This document shows, piece by piece, positions 42,289-50,650 of a DNA stretch of 64,000 nt. Under the pieces are notes generated by a model. It saw nothing but the letters and a program-made list of their open reading frames with translations, was not told where the DNA came from and searched no databases. How positions within the stretch are numbered: the first letter of the stretch is position 1; each line of letters opens with the position of its first letter. The position numbers and the translations under genes are program-made. Origin of the DNA: Saccharopolyspora thermophila (GTDB lineage: Bacteria; Actinomycetota; Actinomycetes; Mycobacteriales; Pseudonocardiaceae); assembly GCF_014646075.1 (NCBI RefSeq), contig NZ_BMMT01000001.1:521930-585929 (forward strand), written 5' to 3'.

Positions 42289-43983
42289 TCAGGCGCCTTC
42301 GGCGCTGCTGCGCGTGCTGCCCGGGTCCCCGGCGGCTTCGCCGGTGCCGGTGCCGCGCCGCCTGCGGCGCCGTCGGCGCGGGCGCTCGCCGGCGTCGGCC
42401 TCACCGCTCGCGGCGGACGCCTCCGGCTGCTGCACGCCGATCTCGACGCCGCCGCGGGTCCGGCGGCGCCGCCGTCGTCGCGCGGGCCGCGTCTCGGCGT
42501 CGCTGTCCTGACGGGCTCCGCTTTCCGCTTCGCCGCTGCGCTGGTCCGCGCCGCCGCGGGTGCGACGCCGCCTGCGGCGCCGTTTGGCCTCGTCGGCTTC
42601 TGGCTCGGCGTCGAGGCCGGGGCGGGTGCGCTTGGACAGCGGCAGGCGGCCGGTGGCGTCCTCCGGGATGTCCAGGTCGGTGAACAGGTGCGGCGAGGTG
42701 GAGTAGGTCTCCAGGGGCACCGGCTTGTCCAGGCCGAGGGTGTCGCTGATCAGTTTCCAGCGGGGTTCGTCGTCCCAGTCGACGAGGGTGATCGCGACGC
42801 CCTCGCGCCCGGCGCGGCCGGTGCGGCCGATGCGGTGCACGTAGGTCTTCTCGTCGTCCGGGCACTGCAGGTTGATCACGTGGGTCACGCCGGCGACGTC
42901 GATGCCGCGGGCGGCGACGTCGGTGGCGACCAGAATGTCGATCTTTCCGGAGCGGAACGCGCGCAGCGCCTTCTCGCGGGCGCCCTGGCCGAGGTCGCCG
43001 TGCACCGCGCCGGCGGCGAAGCCGCGCTCGGTGAGCTCGTCGGCGAGCTTCTGGGCCTGGCGCTTGGTCCGGCTGAAGATCATCGTCAGGCCGCGGTTGT
43101 TGGCCTGCAGAGCCCTGGCGATCAGCTCGGTCTTGTCCATCGCGTGCGCCCGGTAGATGAGCTGCCGGGTGCGTTCGTGGACCGCGCTCTCGTCGGCCTG
43201 CTCGGCCCGGATGTGCGTGGGCCGGGTCATGAAGGTGCGGGCCAGGGTGAGGACCGGGCCCGGCATGGTGGCCGAGAACAGCATGGTCTGCCGCTGCTCG
43301 GGCACCATCCGCAGGATGCGTTCGATGTCGGGCAGGAAGCCCAGGTCGAGCATCTCGTCGGCCTCGTCGAGAACCAGGCCGCGGATCTTGCCGAGGACCA
43401 GCTGGCGCTGCTCGGCGAGGTCCAGCAGGCGGCCCGGGGTGCCGATGACCACGTCGACGCCGTTGCGCAGCGCGGCGATCTGCTCCTCGTAGGGGCGACC
43501 GCCGTAGACGGCGACGGTGCGCACGCCCAGGTGCCTGCCGGCGTCGGCGAGGTCGCGGGTGACCTGCAGGCACAGCTCGCGGGTCGGCACCACGACCAGG
43601 GCCTGCGGGGTGCCGTCGCCGGGCACCTGCAGCCGGTGCAGCAGCGGAACACCGAAGCCGAGGGTCTTGCCGGTGCCGGTGCGGGCCTGGCCGATGAGGT
43701 CCTCACCGCGCATCGCCAGCGGCAGGGTCAGCTCCTGGATGGCGAAGGTGTGCTCGATGCCGGCTTCGCGCAGCGCCCGGACGATCTCCGGGCGGACGTC
43801 GAGCTCGGCGAAGGTCGGGGAGTCCGAGTTCGCCGTGGGTCCGGCGTGCAGCGGAGCGGCCGTGCCGGGTGCGGGGGCGCCGGTCTCGCTGTGCTCCAGC
43901 TGCCGGTCGTGCGCTGTGTCGGGGCTGCCGCCCCCGGTCTGGTCTTCGCGGCCGTCAGGGGCCTGGCTGTTGGTGAACGTCAG
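42289..43983 (-). CDS. rhlE: DEAD-box RNA helicase RhlE, non-canonical start
   Basis: An ATP-dependent RNA helicase with all motifs: Q motif TFAELDVRPEIVRALREAG/FAIQ, Walker A ARTGTGKT, PTRELCLQ, TPGRLLDL, DEADEMLDLGF, FSATMP, ATDVAARGIDV and HRIGRTGRAG. The 130-residue tail has three Arg-rich blocks (RRRRRRRTRGG type). The first in-frame ATG (43713) lies inside the core and would delete the Q motif. Upstream to the stop there is no ATG, GTG or TTG, yet coding clearly continues to about ILTFTNSQAPDG. A CTG at 43983 (AGAGAGG 7 nt upstream) or the adjacent ATT/ATC codons must start it, unless the sequence has an error. Confidence 0.88.
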   Translation of the reverse strand: MTFTNSQAPDGREDQTGGGSPDTAHDRQLEHSETGAPAPGTAAPLHAGPTANSDSPTFAELDVRPEIVRALREAGIEHTFAIQELTLPLAMRGEDLIGQARTGTGKTLGFGVPLLHRLQVPGDGTPQALVVVPTRELCLQVTRDLADAGRHLGVRTVAVYGGRPYEEQIAALRNGVDVVIGTPGRLLDLAEQRQLVLGKIRGLVLDEADEMLDLGFLPDIERILRMVPEQRQTMLFSATMPGPVLTLARTFMTRPTHIRAEQADESAVHERTRQLIYRAHAMDKTELIARALQANNRGLTMIFSRTKRQAQKLADELTERGFAAGAVHGDLGQGAREKALRAFRSGKIDILVATDVAARGIDVAGVTHVINLQCPDDEKTYVHRIGRTGRAGREGVAITLVDWDDEPRWKLISDTLGLDKPVPLETYSTSPHLFTDLDIPEDATGRLPLSKRTRPGLDAEPEADEAKRRRRRRRTRGGADQRSGEAESGARQDSDAETRPARRRRRRRTRGGVEIGVQQPEASAASGEADAGERPRRRRRRRRGTGTGEAAGDPGSTRSSAEGA

Positions 43984-44427
43984 AATGATCGCCTCTCTCG
44001 GTACCTGCGCGCCTGCGTCCCGCGTCGGGCCGATCCGTGGCGACGTCCTCCCGGCACCGCGGCCCGCTGATCGCGGCCGCTCGCTGTGCTCGTGGTCACC
44101 GACGTAATGTGCGCGCCTGTTGTTCGCTCAGCGGTGTTTGATCCGCTGCGGTTCGTTGTCCGGCGTCGCGTGCACCCATGCCGACGAGCGGTTCGCCCTG
44201 GCCGCGTTCGCGCCGGCAGTGGTTCGGGGCCGTCCCGCTCGGGCGTGCCCCGCCCGGATCGCGACGTTCGGGGAGCCAGCCCCGCGCTGCTCGCCGCCGA
44301 TCGTTGGACCAGGTGGCGATCGCGCGCCGGACGCCGATGCTCCTCCGACGCCCGAGGATACCTGTTCGCCGCCCGTTCCCGCCGTGGTGCGTACGACTCG
44401 GGTGCGCCGCCGGTTAGGCTCGCAGCC
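43984..44427. other. Long intergenic region between rhlE and ferritin-like gene
   Basis: About 444 bases without a convincing gene. It includes the upstream leaders of the two divergent genes. DEAD-box helicase genes can have long regulatory leaders, but no specific structure could be assigned by eye. Confidence 0.4.
44415..44420 (+). promoter_or_regulatory. -10 box for leaderless ferritin-like gene
   Basis: TAGGCT ends 7 nt before the ATG at 44428. Confidence 0.55.
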
Positions 44428-45114
44428 ATGAGTGAGGCTGACCAGCGCGCCGTGGTGCCCGAGGAAAGTGACGAGCGTTACGAGGAAGGCGTGATCGATC
44501 TGCTCGCCGCGCTCGCCTACGGGGAGCTGTCGGCGTTCGACCGCCTCGCCGAGGACGCCCGCAGCGCGCCGACGCTGTCTGGGCGCGCCGCGCTGGCCAG
44601 CATGGCCGCCGCCGAGATCGGCCACTACCGGCTGCTGGAGGAGCACCTCGCCGAGCGCGGGGTGGCCGTCGACGAGGCGATGCAGCCGTTCGCGGCGCCG
44701 TTCGACGCGTTCAACGCCTCCACCGCCCCGCACTCGTGGCTGGAGTCGCTGGTCAAGGCGTACGTGGGCGACGGGCTGGCGGCGGACTTCTACCGCGAGG
44801 TGGCGGAGTGGCTGGACCCCACCACGCGGGAGCTGGTGCTGACCGTGCTGGCCGACACCGGCCACTCGGCGTTCGCCGAGCGCGAGGTGCAGGCGGCGTG
44901 CGAGGCGGACCGCACGCTGCGCGACAAGTTGACCCTGTGGGGGCGACGGCTGCTGGGCGAGGCGATGACCCAGGCGCAGCGGGTGGTGGCCGAGCGCGAC
45001 GCGCTCGCGGAGCTGATCATCAAGGGGTCGGGCGACCTCACCGGGGTGGGGGCGATGTTCCGCCGCCTGCAGAACAACCACACGAAGCGGATGGCCCGCC
45101 TGGGCCTGGGCTGA
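44428..45114 (+). CDS. Ferritin-like/MiaE-like protein (Rv3210c-like)
   Basis: A 228-residue helical protein of the ferritin-like superfamily, related to the tRNA hydroxylase MiaE. Possible iron ligands lie in [29 protein letters not shown] (Glu, ExxH), [10 protein letters not shown] and [12 protein letters not shown]. Whether a complete diiron site is present is not certain. Start: ATG 44428, leaderless. The neighbours (rhlE and a DUF3107 gene) match Rv3211-Rv3208A, where this family is conserved. Confidence 0.8.
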   Translation: MSEADQRAVVPEESDERYEEGVIDLLAALAYGELSAFDRLAEDARSAPTLSGRAALASMAAAEIGHYRLLEEHLAERGVAVDEAMQPFAAPFDAFNASTAPHSWLESLVKAYVGDGLAADFYREVAEWLDPTTRELVLTVLADTGHSAFAEREVQAACEADRTLRDKLTLWGRRLLGEAMTQAQRVVAERDALAELIIKGSGDLTGVGAMFRRLQNNHTKRMARLGLG

Positions 45115-45217
45115 GCCGGGAACAACCGGCTGCCCGGGTCGGTTTGACGCAGAGGTGGGAGGGCCTGGGATAGCCTGACCGCATCCCAACGGATTCGAGT
45201 GCCAACGGAGGTTCGGC

Positions 45218-45445
45218 GTGGAGGTCAAGATCGGCGTCGTGGACAGCCCGCGCGAGCTCACGGTCGCCAGCGGACAGTCCCCCGAGCAGGTCGAGTCGCT
45301 GGTCGCCGACGCGCTGAAGAACGCTGACGGCGTGCTGGCGCTGACCGACGAGAAGGGGCGCCGCTTCATCGTGCCGTCCGCCAAGGTGGCCTACGTCGAA
45401 ATCGGCCCGGTGGAGGCGCCGCGGGTCGGTTTCGGTATCAGCTGA
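45218..45445 (+). CDS. DUF3107 small protein (Rv3208A/TB9.4-like)
   Basis: A 75-residue protein of the DUF3107 family: MEVKIGVVDSPRELTVASGQ, an acidic helix VESLVADALKN and RRFIVPSAKVAYVEIG. It is widespread in actinobacteria with no known activity. GTG 45218 has GGAGG 6 nt upstream. A textbook terminator follows. Confidence 0.92.
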   Translation: MEVKIGVVDSPRELTVASGQSPEQVESLVADALKNADGVLALTDEKGRRFIVPSAKVAYVEIGPVEAPRVGFGIS

Positions 45446-45461
45446 CCCGGTTCCGGCTCCA

Positions 45462-45490
45462 GGGGCACCCGCGGCACGGGTGCCCCTTTT
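45462..45490 (+). terminator. Rho-independent terminator after DUF3107 gene
   Basis: GGGGCACCCG (45462-45471) pairs with CGGGTGCCCC (45477-45486), loop 5 nt, followed by TTTT. It is the clearest intrinsic terminator in the window. Confidence 0.9.
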
Positions 45491-45493
45491 CGC

Positions 45494-45799
45494 TCATCCC
45501 AGCGCGGTCGGGACCGGGAACGGCGGGTGACCGGTGCCGGTGATCCGGTAGCGGCCCCACGGGTCCGGGTCGGACAGGGTGCCGACCGCCTCGCCGTCCG
45601 GGGTGCGCAGCAGCACGTCCTGGCGGTGCCGGGCGGCGAGCTCGTCGACCGACTCGTGCGCGGCGACCCGCCCGTACCAGTGAAAGCGGCCGTCGATGGG
45701 CTGGAAGTGTCCGCGCAGCACCACCCGCACCGCGATCTCGCGGTCCCCGGCCCGCATCGTCGCCGGCCCCCGGTAGTCGTCCTCGTCGTGGTCATGCAT
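45494..45799 (-). CDS. DUF4873 protein
   Basis: A 101-residue protein of the DUF4873 family: YRGPATMRAGDREIAVRVVL, RGHFQPIDGRFHWYGRVAA and WGRYRITGTGHPPFPVP. In other actinomycetes the domain also occurs fused to or beside flavin monooxygenases, which suggests an oxidative function; this is inference. The ATG overlaps the end of the TetR gene by 8 nt, so the two are coupled. Confidence 0.82.
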   Translation of the reverse strand: MHDHDEDDYRGPATMRAGDREIAVRVVLRGHFQPIDGRFHWYGRVAAHESVDELAARHRQDVLLRTPDGEAVGTLSDPDPWGRYRITGTGHPPFPVPTALG

Positions 45800-46553
45800 C
45801 GTCGGCGTCCTCCTCGGCGTCGTCGGGGACGGAGATCACGCGCAGTCCCTCGTCGCCGATCTCCAGCGGTTCGTCGGGGTCGATCACCAGTCCCGCGGAG
45901 CGCAGCACGCCGTCGATGGCGTACCAGATGATCTGCGCCAGGTAGTCGGTGAGGTCGCCGCGGCTCATCGACTGGCGCTCCAGCCACCAGTCGCCGCTGG
46001 CCTGCACCATGCCGACCAGCCCGTGGCTCCACGGCTCGACGCCGCCGGAGTCCAGGCCCAGCGCCCGCAGGTACTCGCCGAGGATGCGGGACAGCGAGTT
46101 GGCGATCACGGTCTTCTCCGCCGACACCGGGTCGGAGCGCACCGGACGGTCGGCGAAGGTGCGCTGCACCACGAAGCGGTACAGCTCCGGGTACTGCTCG
46201 ATGGTGCCGAGGTAGGCGTCGAGCAGGCGGCGGATGCGCTGGTTGGGGCTGCCGCCCTGGTGGAACAGCGGGCGCAGCCGCTGCATCAGCAGTTCGGTGC
46301 CCCATTCGCCGACCGCCACGTAGAGGTCGCTTTTGTCGCTGAAGTGCCGGTAGAGCACGGGTTTGCTGACCCCGGCCTCGGCGGCGATCTCGTCCATGCC
46401 GACGTCGGCGCCGTGCTTGCCGATGGCCCGGACGGCGGCTGCGACGAACTCGGCGCGCCGGGCCTCGCGGTGTTCGCGCCACCGTTCGCGGCGCGCGTCA
46501 CCGCGTCCTGGGCCGGGCGGGACAGCCTTGACAGGTCGGGAGGAGTGGCTCAC
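45792..46553 (-). CDS. TetR-family regulator beside AurF-like gene
   Basis: A 253-residue TetR protein. The HTH region reads AAVRAIGKHGADVGMDEIAA followed by EAGVSKPVLYRHFSDKSDLY. The ligand-binding half is long and contains a TetR_C-type core (GLVGMVQASGDWWLERQSMS). Start: GTG 46553, 7 nt after TACCGT; the palindromic operator at 46564-46584 overlaps this -10 box. It should repress itself and the divergent diiron oxygenase gene. Confidence 0.88.
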   Translation of the reverse strand: MSHSSRPVKAVPPGPGRGDARRERWREHREARRAEFVAAAVRAIGKHGADVGMDEIAAEAGVSKPVLYRHFSDKSDLYVAVGEWGTELLMQRLRPLFHQGGSPNQRIRRLLDAYLGTIEQYPELYRFVVQRTFADRPVRSDPVSAEKTVIANSLSRILGEYLRALGLDSGGVEPWSHGLVGMVQASGDWWLERQSMSRGDLTDYLAQIIWYAIDGVLRSAGLVIDPDEPLEIGDEGLRVISVPDDAEEDADDA

Positions 46554-46560
46554 CCTACCC

Positions 46561-46566
46561 ACGGTA
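46561..46566 (-). promoter_or_regulatory. -10 box of tetR gene
   Basis: On the minus strand TACCGT lies 7 nt before the GTG at 46553 and overlaps the TetR operator by three bases. Confidence 0.5.
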
Positions 46567-46584
46567 ACTGTTACTTGAAGTAAC
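46564..46584. promoter_or_regulatory. Palindromic TetR operator
   Basis: Two interlocking palindromes: GTAAC-T-GTTAC (46564-46574) and GTTACTT-G-AAGTAAC (46570-46584). They lie between the divergent tetR and diiron oxygenase genes. It is the most AT-rich, symmetric element in the region. Confidence 0.8.
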
Positions 46585-46617
46585 ACGCAATGCCGAGGGT
46601 GGGAGGGTGATCTACGG

Positions 46618-47517
46618 ATGAGCAGGGCCCTGCAGGTCAACGACCGGGAGAAGACGGCCACGCGGCTGCTGAACTCGTCCGCCCGCAACAGCTACGACCC
46701 CGAGGTCGACATCGACTGGACGGCCCCGCTGGCCGAGGACAAGCCCTACATCCCGTTCCGGCGCAGCTCGCTGTATGGCACGCACCTGTGGGACCGGCTC
46801 AGCCACGAGCAGCGCATCGAACTCACCAAGCACGAGTTCGCCAGCATCGCCTCCAACGGCGTGTGGTTCGAGGTGCTGCTGATGCAGATGCTGCTCAAGG
46901 AGTTCTACAACTGCGACCCGCGCACCGCCCACGCCCAGTACGCGCTGACCGAGATCGGCGACGAGTGTCGGCACTCCACGATGTTCGCCAAGGCCGTGGA
47001 CCGGGTCGGTGCGCCGGCGTACGGGCCGCTCCCGCTGCTGCACCTCGGCGGCCGGGTGCTGCCCGCCGTGCTGCGCGGACCGTCGGCGTACGCCTCGATC
47101 CTCGTCGCGGAGGAGATCCTGGACCGCTTCCAGCGGGACCAGATGCACGACGAAAACGTGCAGCCGCTGGTGCGGATGGTCAACCGGATCCACGTCCTGG
47201 AGGAGGCGCGGCACGTGACCTTCGCCCGCGAGGAGGTGGTGCGGCGGATGGCCGAGTGCGGCGCCGCGGAGCGGGCCTACCACCAGTACTGCACCGCGCT
47301 GGTGGCGTACTGCATCTGCCTCAGCCTGATCAACCCGCACGTGTATCAGGCCGTCGGCCTGCGGCCGCGCGAGGCGTTCCGCGTCGCGTGGGCCAACCCG
47401 AACTTCCAGGACACCCTGCACTGGTGCGGCGAGAAGATCATGGCCTTCCTGGAGGAGGTCGGGCTGGTCGGCAGGCCCGGCATGCGCTGGTGGAAGAAGG
47501 CACACCTCATCCGCTGA
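46618..47517 (+). CDS. AurF-like diiron oxygenase
   Basis: A 299-residue ferritin-fold diiron protein related to AurF/CmlI N-oxygenases. Ligand motifs are TKHEFASIASNGVWFEVLL, ALTEIGDECRHSTMF (ExxxDExRHS), ILVAEEILDRFQRD and HVLEEARHVTFAREE (EExRH). Known relatives oxidise aryl amines to nitro groups, but many homologues have unknown substrates and no amine-forming pathway is nearby. GGGAGGG lies about 10 nt before the ATG. Divergent from tetR across the palindrome. Confidence 0.87.
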   Translation: MSRALQVNDREKTATRLLNSSARNSYDPEVDIDWTAPLAEDKPYIPFRRSSLYGTHLWDRLSHEQRIELTKHEFASIASNGVWFEVLLMQMLLKEFYNCDPRTAHAQYALTEIGDECRHSTMFAKAVDRVGAPAYGPLPLLHLGGRVLPAVLRGPSAYASILVAEEILDRFQRDQMHDENVQPLVRMVNRIHVLEEARHVTFAREEVVRRMAECGAAERAYHQYCTALVAYCICLSLINPHVYQAVGLRPREAFRVAWANPNFQDTLHWCGEKIMAFLEEVGLVGRPGMRWWKKAHLIR

Positions 47518-47582
47518 CGGGAGCGGGCCGAGGAGGTCTCGTGCGCGTCGCCCGGTGACCGCCGGCGCGGCCCCACCGCACG

Positions 47583-48203
47583 TCAGGGGGTCTGGAGCGG
47601 GAAGCCCGCCAGGCCCTTCCAGGCGAGGGTGGAGATGAGGCTGACGGCTTCGTCCTGGGAGATCGTGTCCCTGGTGTCCAGCCAGTAGCGAGCCGTCACC
47701 TGGCTAAGGCCGACCAGGCCGACCGCGAGCAGGCGGGCGCGCTCGGCGTCCAGCCCGGCGTCCGCGGTCACCGCCTCGGTGATCGCGTCGATGCAGTCCG
47801 ACAGCGCGGTCTCCACGGCCTTCTCCACCGCCGGTTCGCCGCGCAGGTCCGACTCGAAGACCAGCCGGAACGCCTGGCCCTCGCTGGCGACGAACTCATA
47901 CAGGGCGCCGGTCGCCGCCCGCACCCGCTGCTTGTTGTCCGTGGTGGACGCGATGGCCTCCCGCACGCGGCGCACCAGTTCGTTGCCGTGCGTCTCCAGC
48001 AACGCGAGGTAGAGCTCCAGCTTGCCCGGGAAGTGCTGGTAGAGGACCGGCTTGCTGACCCCGGCGCGCTCGGCGATGTCGTCCATCGCGGCGGCGTGGT
48101 AGCCGTTGTGTACAAAGACGTGCTGGGCCGCTTCGAGCAACTGCGCCCGGCGCGCGTCGCGCGGCAACCGTACGCCTCGGCTCGGCTGCGCGGTCTCGGT
48201 CAT
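47583..48203 (-). CDS. TetR-family regulator (Rv3208-like)
   Basis: A 206-residue TetR protein: RAQLLEAAQHVFVHNGYHAA, MDDIAERAGVSKPVLYQHFP and GKLELYLALLETHGNEL are a complete HTH. The C-terminal domain resembles Rv3208. Start: ATG 48203 with GGAGG 5 nt upstream. It is divergent from the alpha/beta hydrolase. In M. tuberculosis Rv3208 is directly beside Rv3208A; here the AurF/DUF4873/TetR group separates them. Confidence 0.87.
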   Translation of the reverse strand: MTETAQPSRGVRLPRDARRAQLLEAAQHVFVHNGYHAAAMDDIAERAGVSKPVLYQHFPGKLELYLALLETHGNELVRRVREAIASTTDNKQRVRAATGALYEFVASEGQAFRLVFESDLRGEPAVEKAVETALSDCIDAITEAVTADAGLDAERARLLAVGLVGLSQVTARYWLDTRDTISQDEAVSLISTLAWKGLAGFPLQTP

Positions 48204-48319
48204 CCTCGCCTCCACCCGTCCTTCCCTCGCGCTCGGCGGCCCTCAGCTCTCCCGGGGTGCCCTGAACTCTACTCGCCGGTAGAGCGGGGGAGCGCAATCC
48301 GGGCGGCGCCGAACGCGCC

Positions 48320-49330
48320 ATGCTGGTACTCGTGACGACCACATCGCCTGCCCGTGCAGTACTCCGACGGGAGCTGACGAGGGTGCCGCTGGTGGCCGAC
48401 GGCGTGCCGCCGGTCGACCTCACCGCGAAGCCCCCACCCGGTCGACACGTCGAGCTGCCCACCCGCTTCGGACCCGTGCGGCTGCACCTGCGCGAGACGC
48501 CCGGTCCGGACCCGCTGGCCCCCACCGCGGTGCACCTGCACGGGCTGGCCGGGTCGTCCACGAACTGGACGGACCTGTCCCGGCTGCTCGCGGGCCGGAT
48601 GCGCAGCATCGCGCTCGACCTGCCGGGCTTCGGCCACTCCGAGCCGCCGCCGGCGTTCGACTTCAGCCGGGTCGGCAACGCGCACGTGGTGATCCGGCTG
48701 CTGGAGTCGCTCGACGGGCCGGTGCACCTGTCCGGGAACTCGTTCGGCGCCGCAGTGGCCATCGAGGTCGCGGCGACCCGCCCGGATCTGGTCGACGCGC
48801 TGACGCTGATCTCCCCGGCCATGCCCGACCTGCGGCTGGACCCGCGGCGGCTGTCCGACCCGCGGCTGGCGCTGGCCGCGCTGCCGCTGGTCGGCGCCCG
48901 TGCCCGGCGGCAGCTCGCCGCGGTGACGCCCGCGCAGCGGGCCGAGCAGCTGATGCGGTTGTGCTTCGCCGATCCGGCCGTGGTGCCGCCGCACCGGCTG
49001 GCCGAGGCGGCGGCGGAGTTCGAGGAGCGCGCCCGGCTGCCGTGGGCGGGGCCGTCGCTGGGGCGCACCACGGTGGAGCTGCTGCGGTCCTGGCTGGTGC
49101 CGCCCGCCCGGTCGCTGTGGCGGCGGTTGCCGGAGATCACCGCGCCTACCCTGGTCGTGTGGGGCAGCGACGATCGGGTGGTCACGGTCCGAAAGGGGCC
49201 CCGCACCGCGGCGCTCATCCCGCGCGGTCGGCTCCTCGTGTTGCCACGAACGGGGCATGTCGCGCAGATGGAGCGCCCCCGGGTGGTTGCCCGCGCGATG
49301 CTCGCCCTCCAGCAGGCCGATTCCTGGTAA
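48320..49330 (+). CDS. Alpha/beta hydrolase
   Basis: A hydrolase of 336 residues. The fold is marked by VHLHGLAGSSTNWTDLS (oxyanion region), the nucleophile elbow GNSFGA, the acid WGSDDRVV and the final TGHVAQME His. The cap region (about residues 170-260) is Arg/Leu-rich. Esterase, lipase or C-C hydrolase activity cannot be separated. The start may be GTG 48332, 7 nt after CATGCT; no ribosome site precedes either codon. Confidence 0.85.
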   Translation: MLVLVTTTSPARAVLRRELTRVPLVADGVPPVDLTAKPPPGRHVELPTRFGPVRLHLRETPGPDPLAPTAVHLHGLAGSSTNWTDLSRLLAGRMRSIALDLPGFGHSEPPPAFDFSRVGNAHVVIRLLESLDGPVHLSGNSFGAAVAIEVAATRPDLVDALTLISPAMPDLRLDPRRLSDPRLALAALPLVGARARRQLAAVTPAQRAEQLMRLCFADPAVVPPHRLAEAAAEFEERARLPWAGPSLGRTTVELLRSWLVPPARSLWRRLPEITAPTLVVWGSDDRVVTVRKGPRTAALIPRGRLLVLPRTGHVAQMERPRVVARAMLALQQADSW

Positions 49331-49428
49331 GGACCGGACTCCGCCATATCACATGATCTTCGCGTTTCGGTCACGCGGAGTGGCCGGTGTGGTCCAAGGT
49401 GCGAAATCGCCTGTGGCAGGCTAGGAGC

Positions 49429-50487
49429 GTGACGCGTCCGCCGCACCGATCTCGTGCCTCCGTATCTGACCACCGACCAGCGCGGCGGACCACTGCCCGA
49501 GTGGGAGCCGACCGGCGCCGGGGCGAACCGCTGGTCGCCTCCTGGAACCCGGTGGCGGCCCCGGCCGACCCCGATCCGGAACTCGACGGCGAAGCGGACG
49601 ACGAACCCGGCCGCCCGCGCCGCGCGGGGGTGCTGTCCCGCTACGGCTGGCGGATCTACGCGGTGCCACTGCTGATCGTGGTCACCGCGCTCGCGGTGTT
49701 CCAGACGGTCCGCCCGTCCGGCAGCGGCAGGGTCCCGGCGCAGCCGGACCAGCCGCTGGCCGCCCAGGACCCCGAGCAGCCGATCGTCACCGAGGCACCG
49801 CCCGGGCAGACCTACGACCCGAGGTTGTTCTCCGCCGACCTGCCCCCGGGCGGGCCGATCCCGGAGACGGGCGCGCGCACCTTCCGGGTGCTGCCCGGCA
49901 CGTCCCCGGTGATCGGTTCCGGGCAGCTCTTCCGCTACAGCGTGGAGATCGAGGTCGGCGTGGAGATCGGCGACGCCAACGCCGAGTTCGGCAACCTGGT
50001 GCAGGCGACGCTGTCCGACCCGCGCAGCTGGACCAACCCGCAGGGCGGCGGCATCTCCCTGCAGCGGGTGGACGCCAGCGGACCGCGCCCGGACTTCCGG
50101 GTGATCCTGGTCAGCCAGGCGACCGCCCGGGAGGCATGCGACTACAGCAGCGGCGTGCCGTTCGACAGTTCGTGCCGCAAGGGCGACATGGTCTACATCA
50201 ACGCGGCCCGCTGGGTGCGCGGCGCGGTGTCGTTCCAGGGCGACATCGGCAGCTACCGGCGCTACGCGATCAACCACGAGGTCGGCCACGTCTTCGGCAA
50301 CAAGCACGTCGGCTGCCCGAGCCAGGGCGGCCTGGCGCCGGTGATGATGCAGCAGACCTTCAGCGTGTCCAACAACGAGCTGCACGAGCTGAACGAGATC
50401 GCCGACCAGGGCACCAACATCCCCGCGGACGGCTTCGTCTGCAAGTACAACCCCTGGCCCTTCCCCACCGCCGGCGGCGGCTCCTGA
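49429..50487 (+). CDS. DUF3152 membrane-anchored metalloprotease-like protein
   Basis: A 352-residue protein. A basic, disordered N-terminal part precedes one membrane helix (WRIYAVPLLIVVTALAVFQTV) and an extracytoplasmic DUF3152 domain. The zincin signature NHEVGHVFGNKHVGC gives HExxHxxGxxH. Four cysteines (EACDYSS, SSCRKG, HVGCPS, FVCKYN) are likely disulfides. It should be a secreted-face zinc protease; its target is unknown. Start: GTG 49429, 6 nt after CAGGCT. It corresponds to Rv3207c in position. Confidence 0.85.
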   Translation: MTRPPHRSRASVSDHRPARRTTARVGADRRRGEPLVASWNPVAAPADPDPELDGEADDEPGRPRRAGVLSRYGWRIYAVPLLIVVTALAVFQTVRPSGSGRVPAQPDQPLAAQDPEQPIVTEAPPGQTYDPRLFSADLPPGGPIPETGARTFRVLPGTSPVIGSGQLFRYSVEIEVGVEIGDANAEFGNLVQATLSDPRSWTNPQGGGISLQRVDASGPRPDFRVILVSQATAREACDYSSGVPFDSSCRKGDMVYINAARWVRGAVSFQGDIGSYRRYAINHEVGHVFGNKHVGCPSQGGLAPVMMQQTFSVSNNELHELNEIADQGTNIPADGFVCKYNPWPFPTAGGGS

Positions 50488-50650
50488 CCGATCCCGGATC
50501 GTGGGAGTCATTTGGGTTGCGGAAGCCTTTCGGGGAGTCTTGCGTTGCAGATTCCGTGAGGCCCCGTCCGGCGGGTGCCCCGGGGACGCCTGAGGTGCTG
50601 CTGCGCACGCTCGCGCGCAGCCGGTACCGACCATGGAGGAGGAGCTGGGA

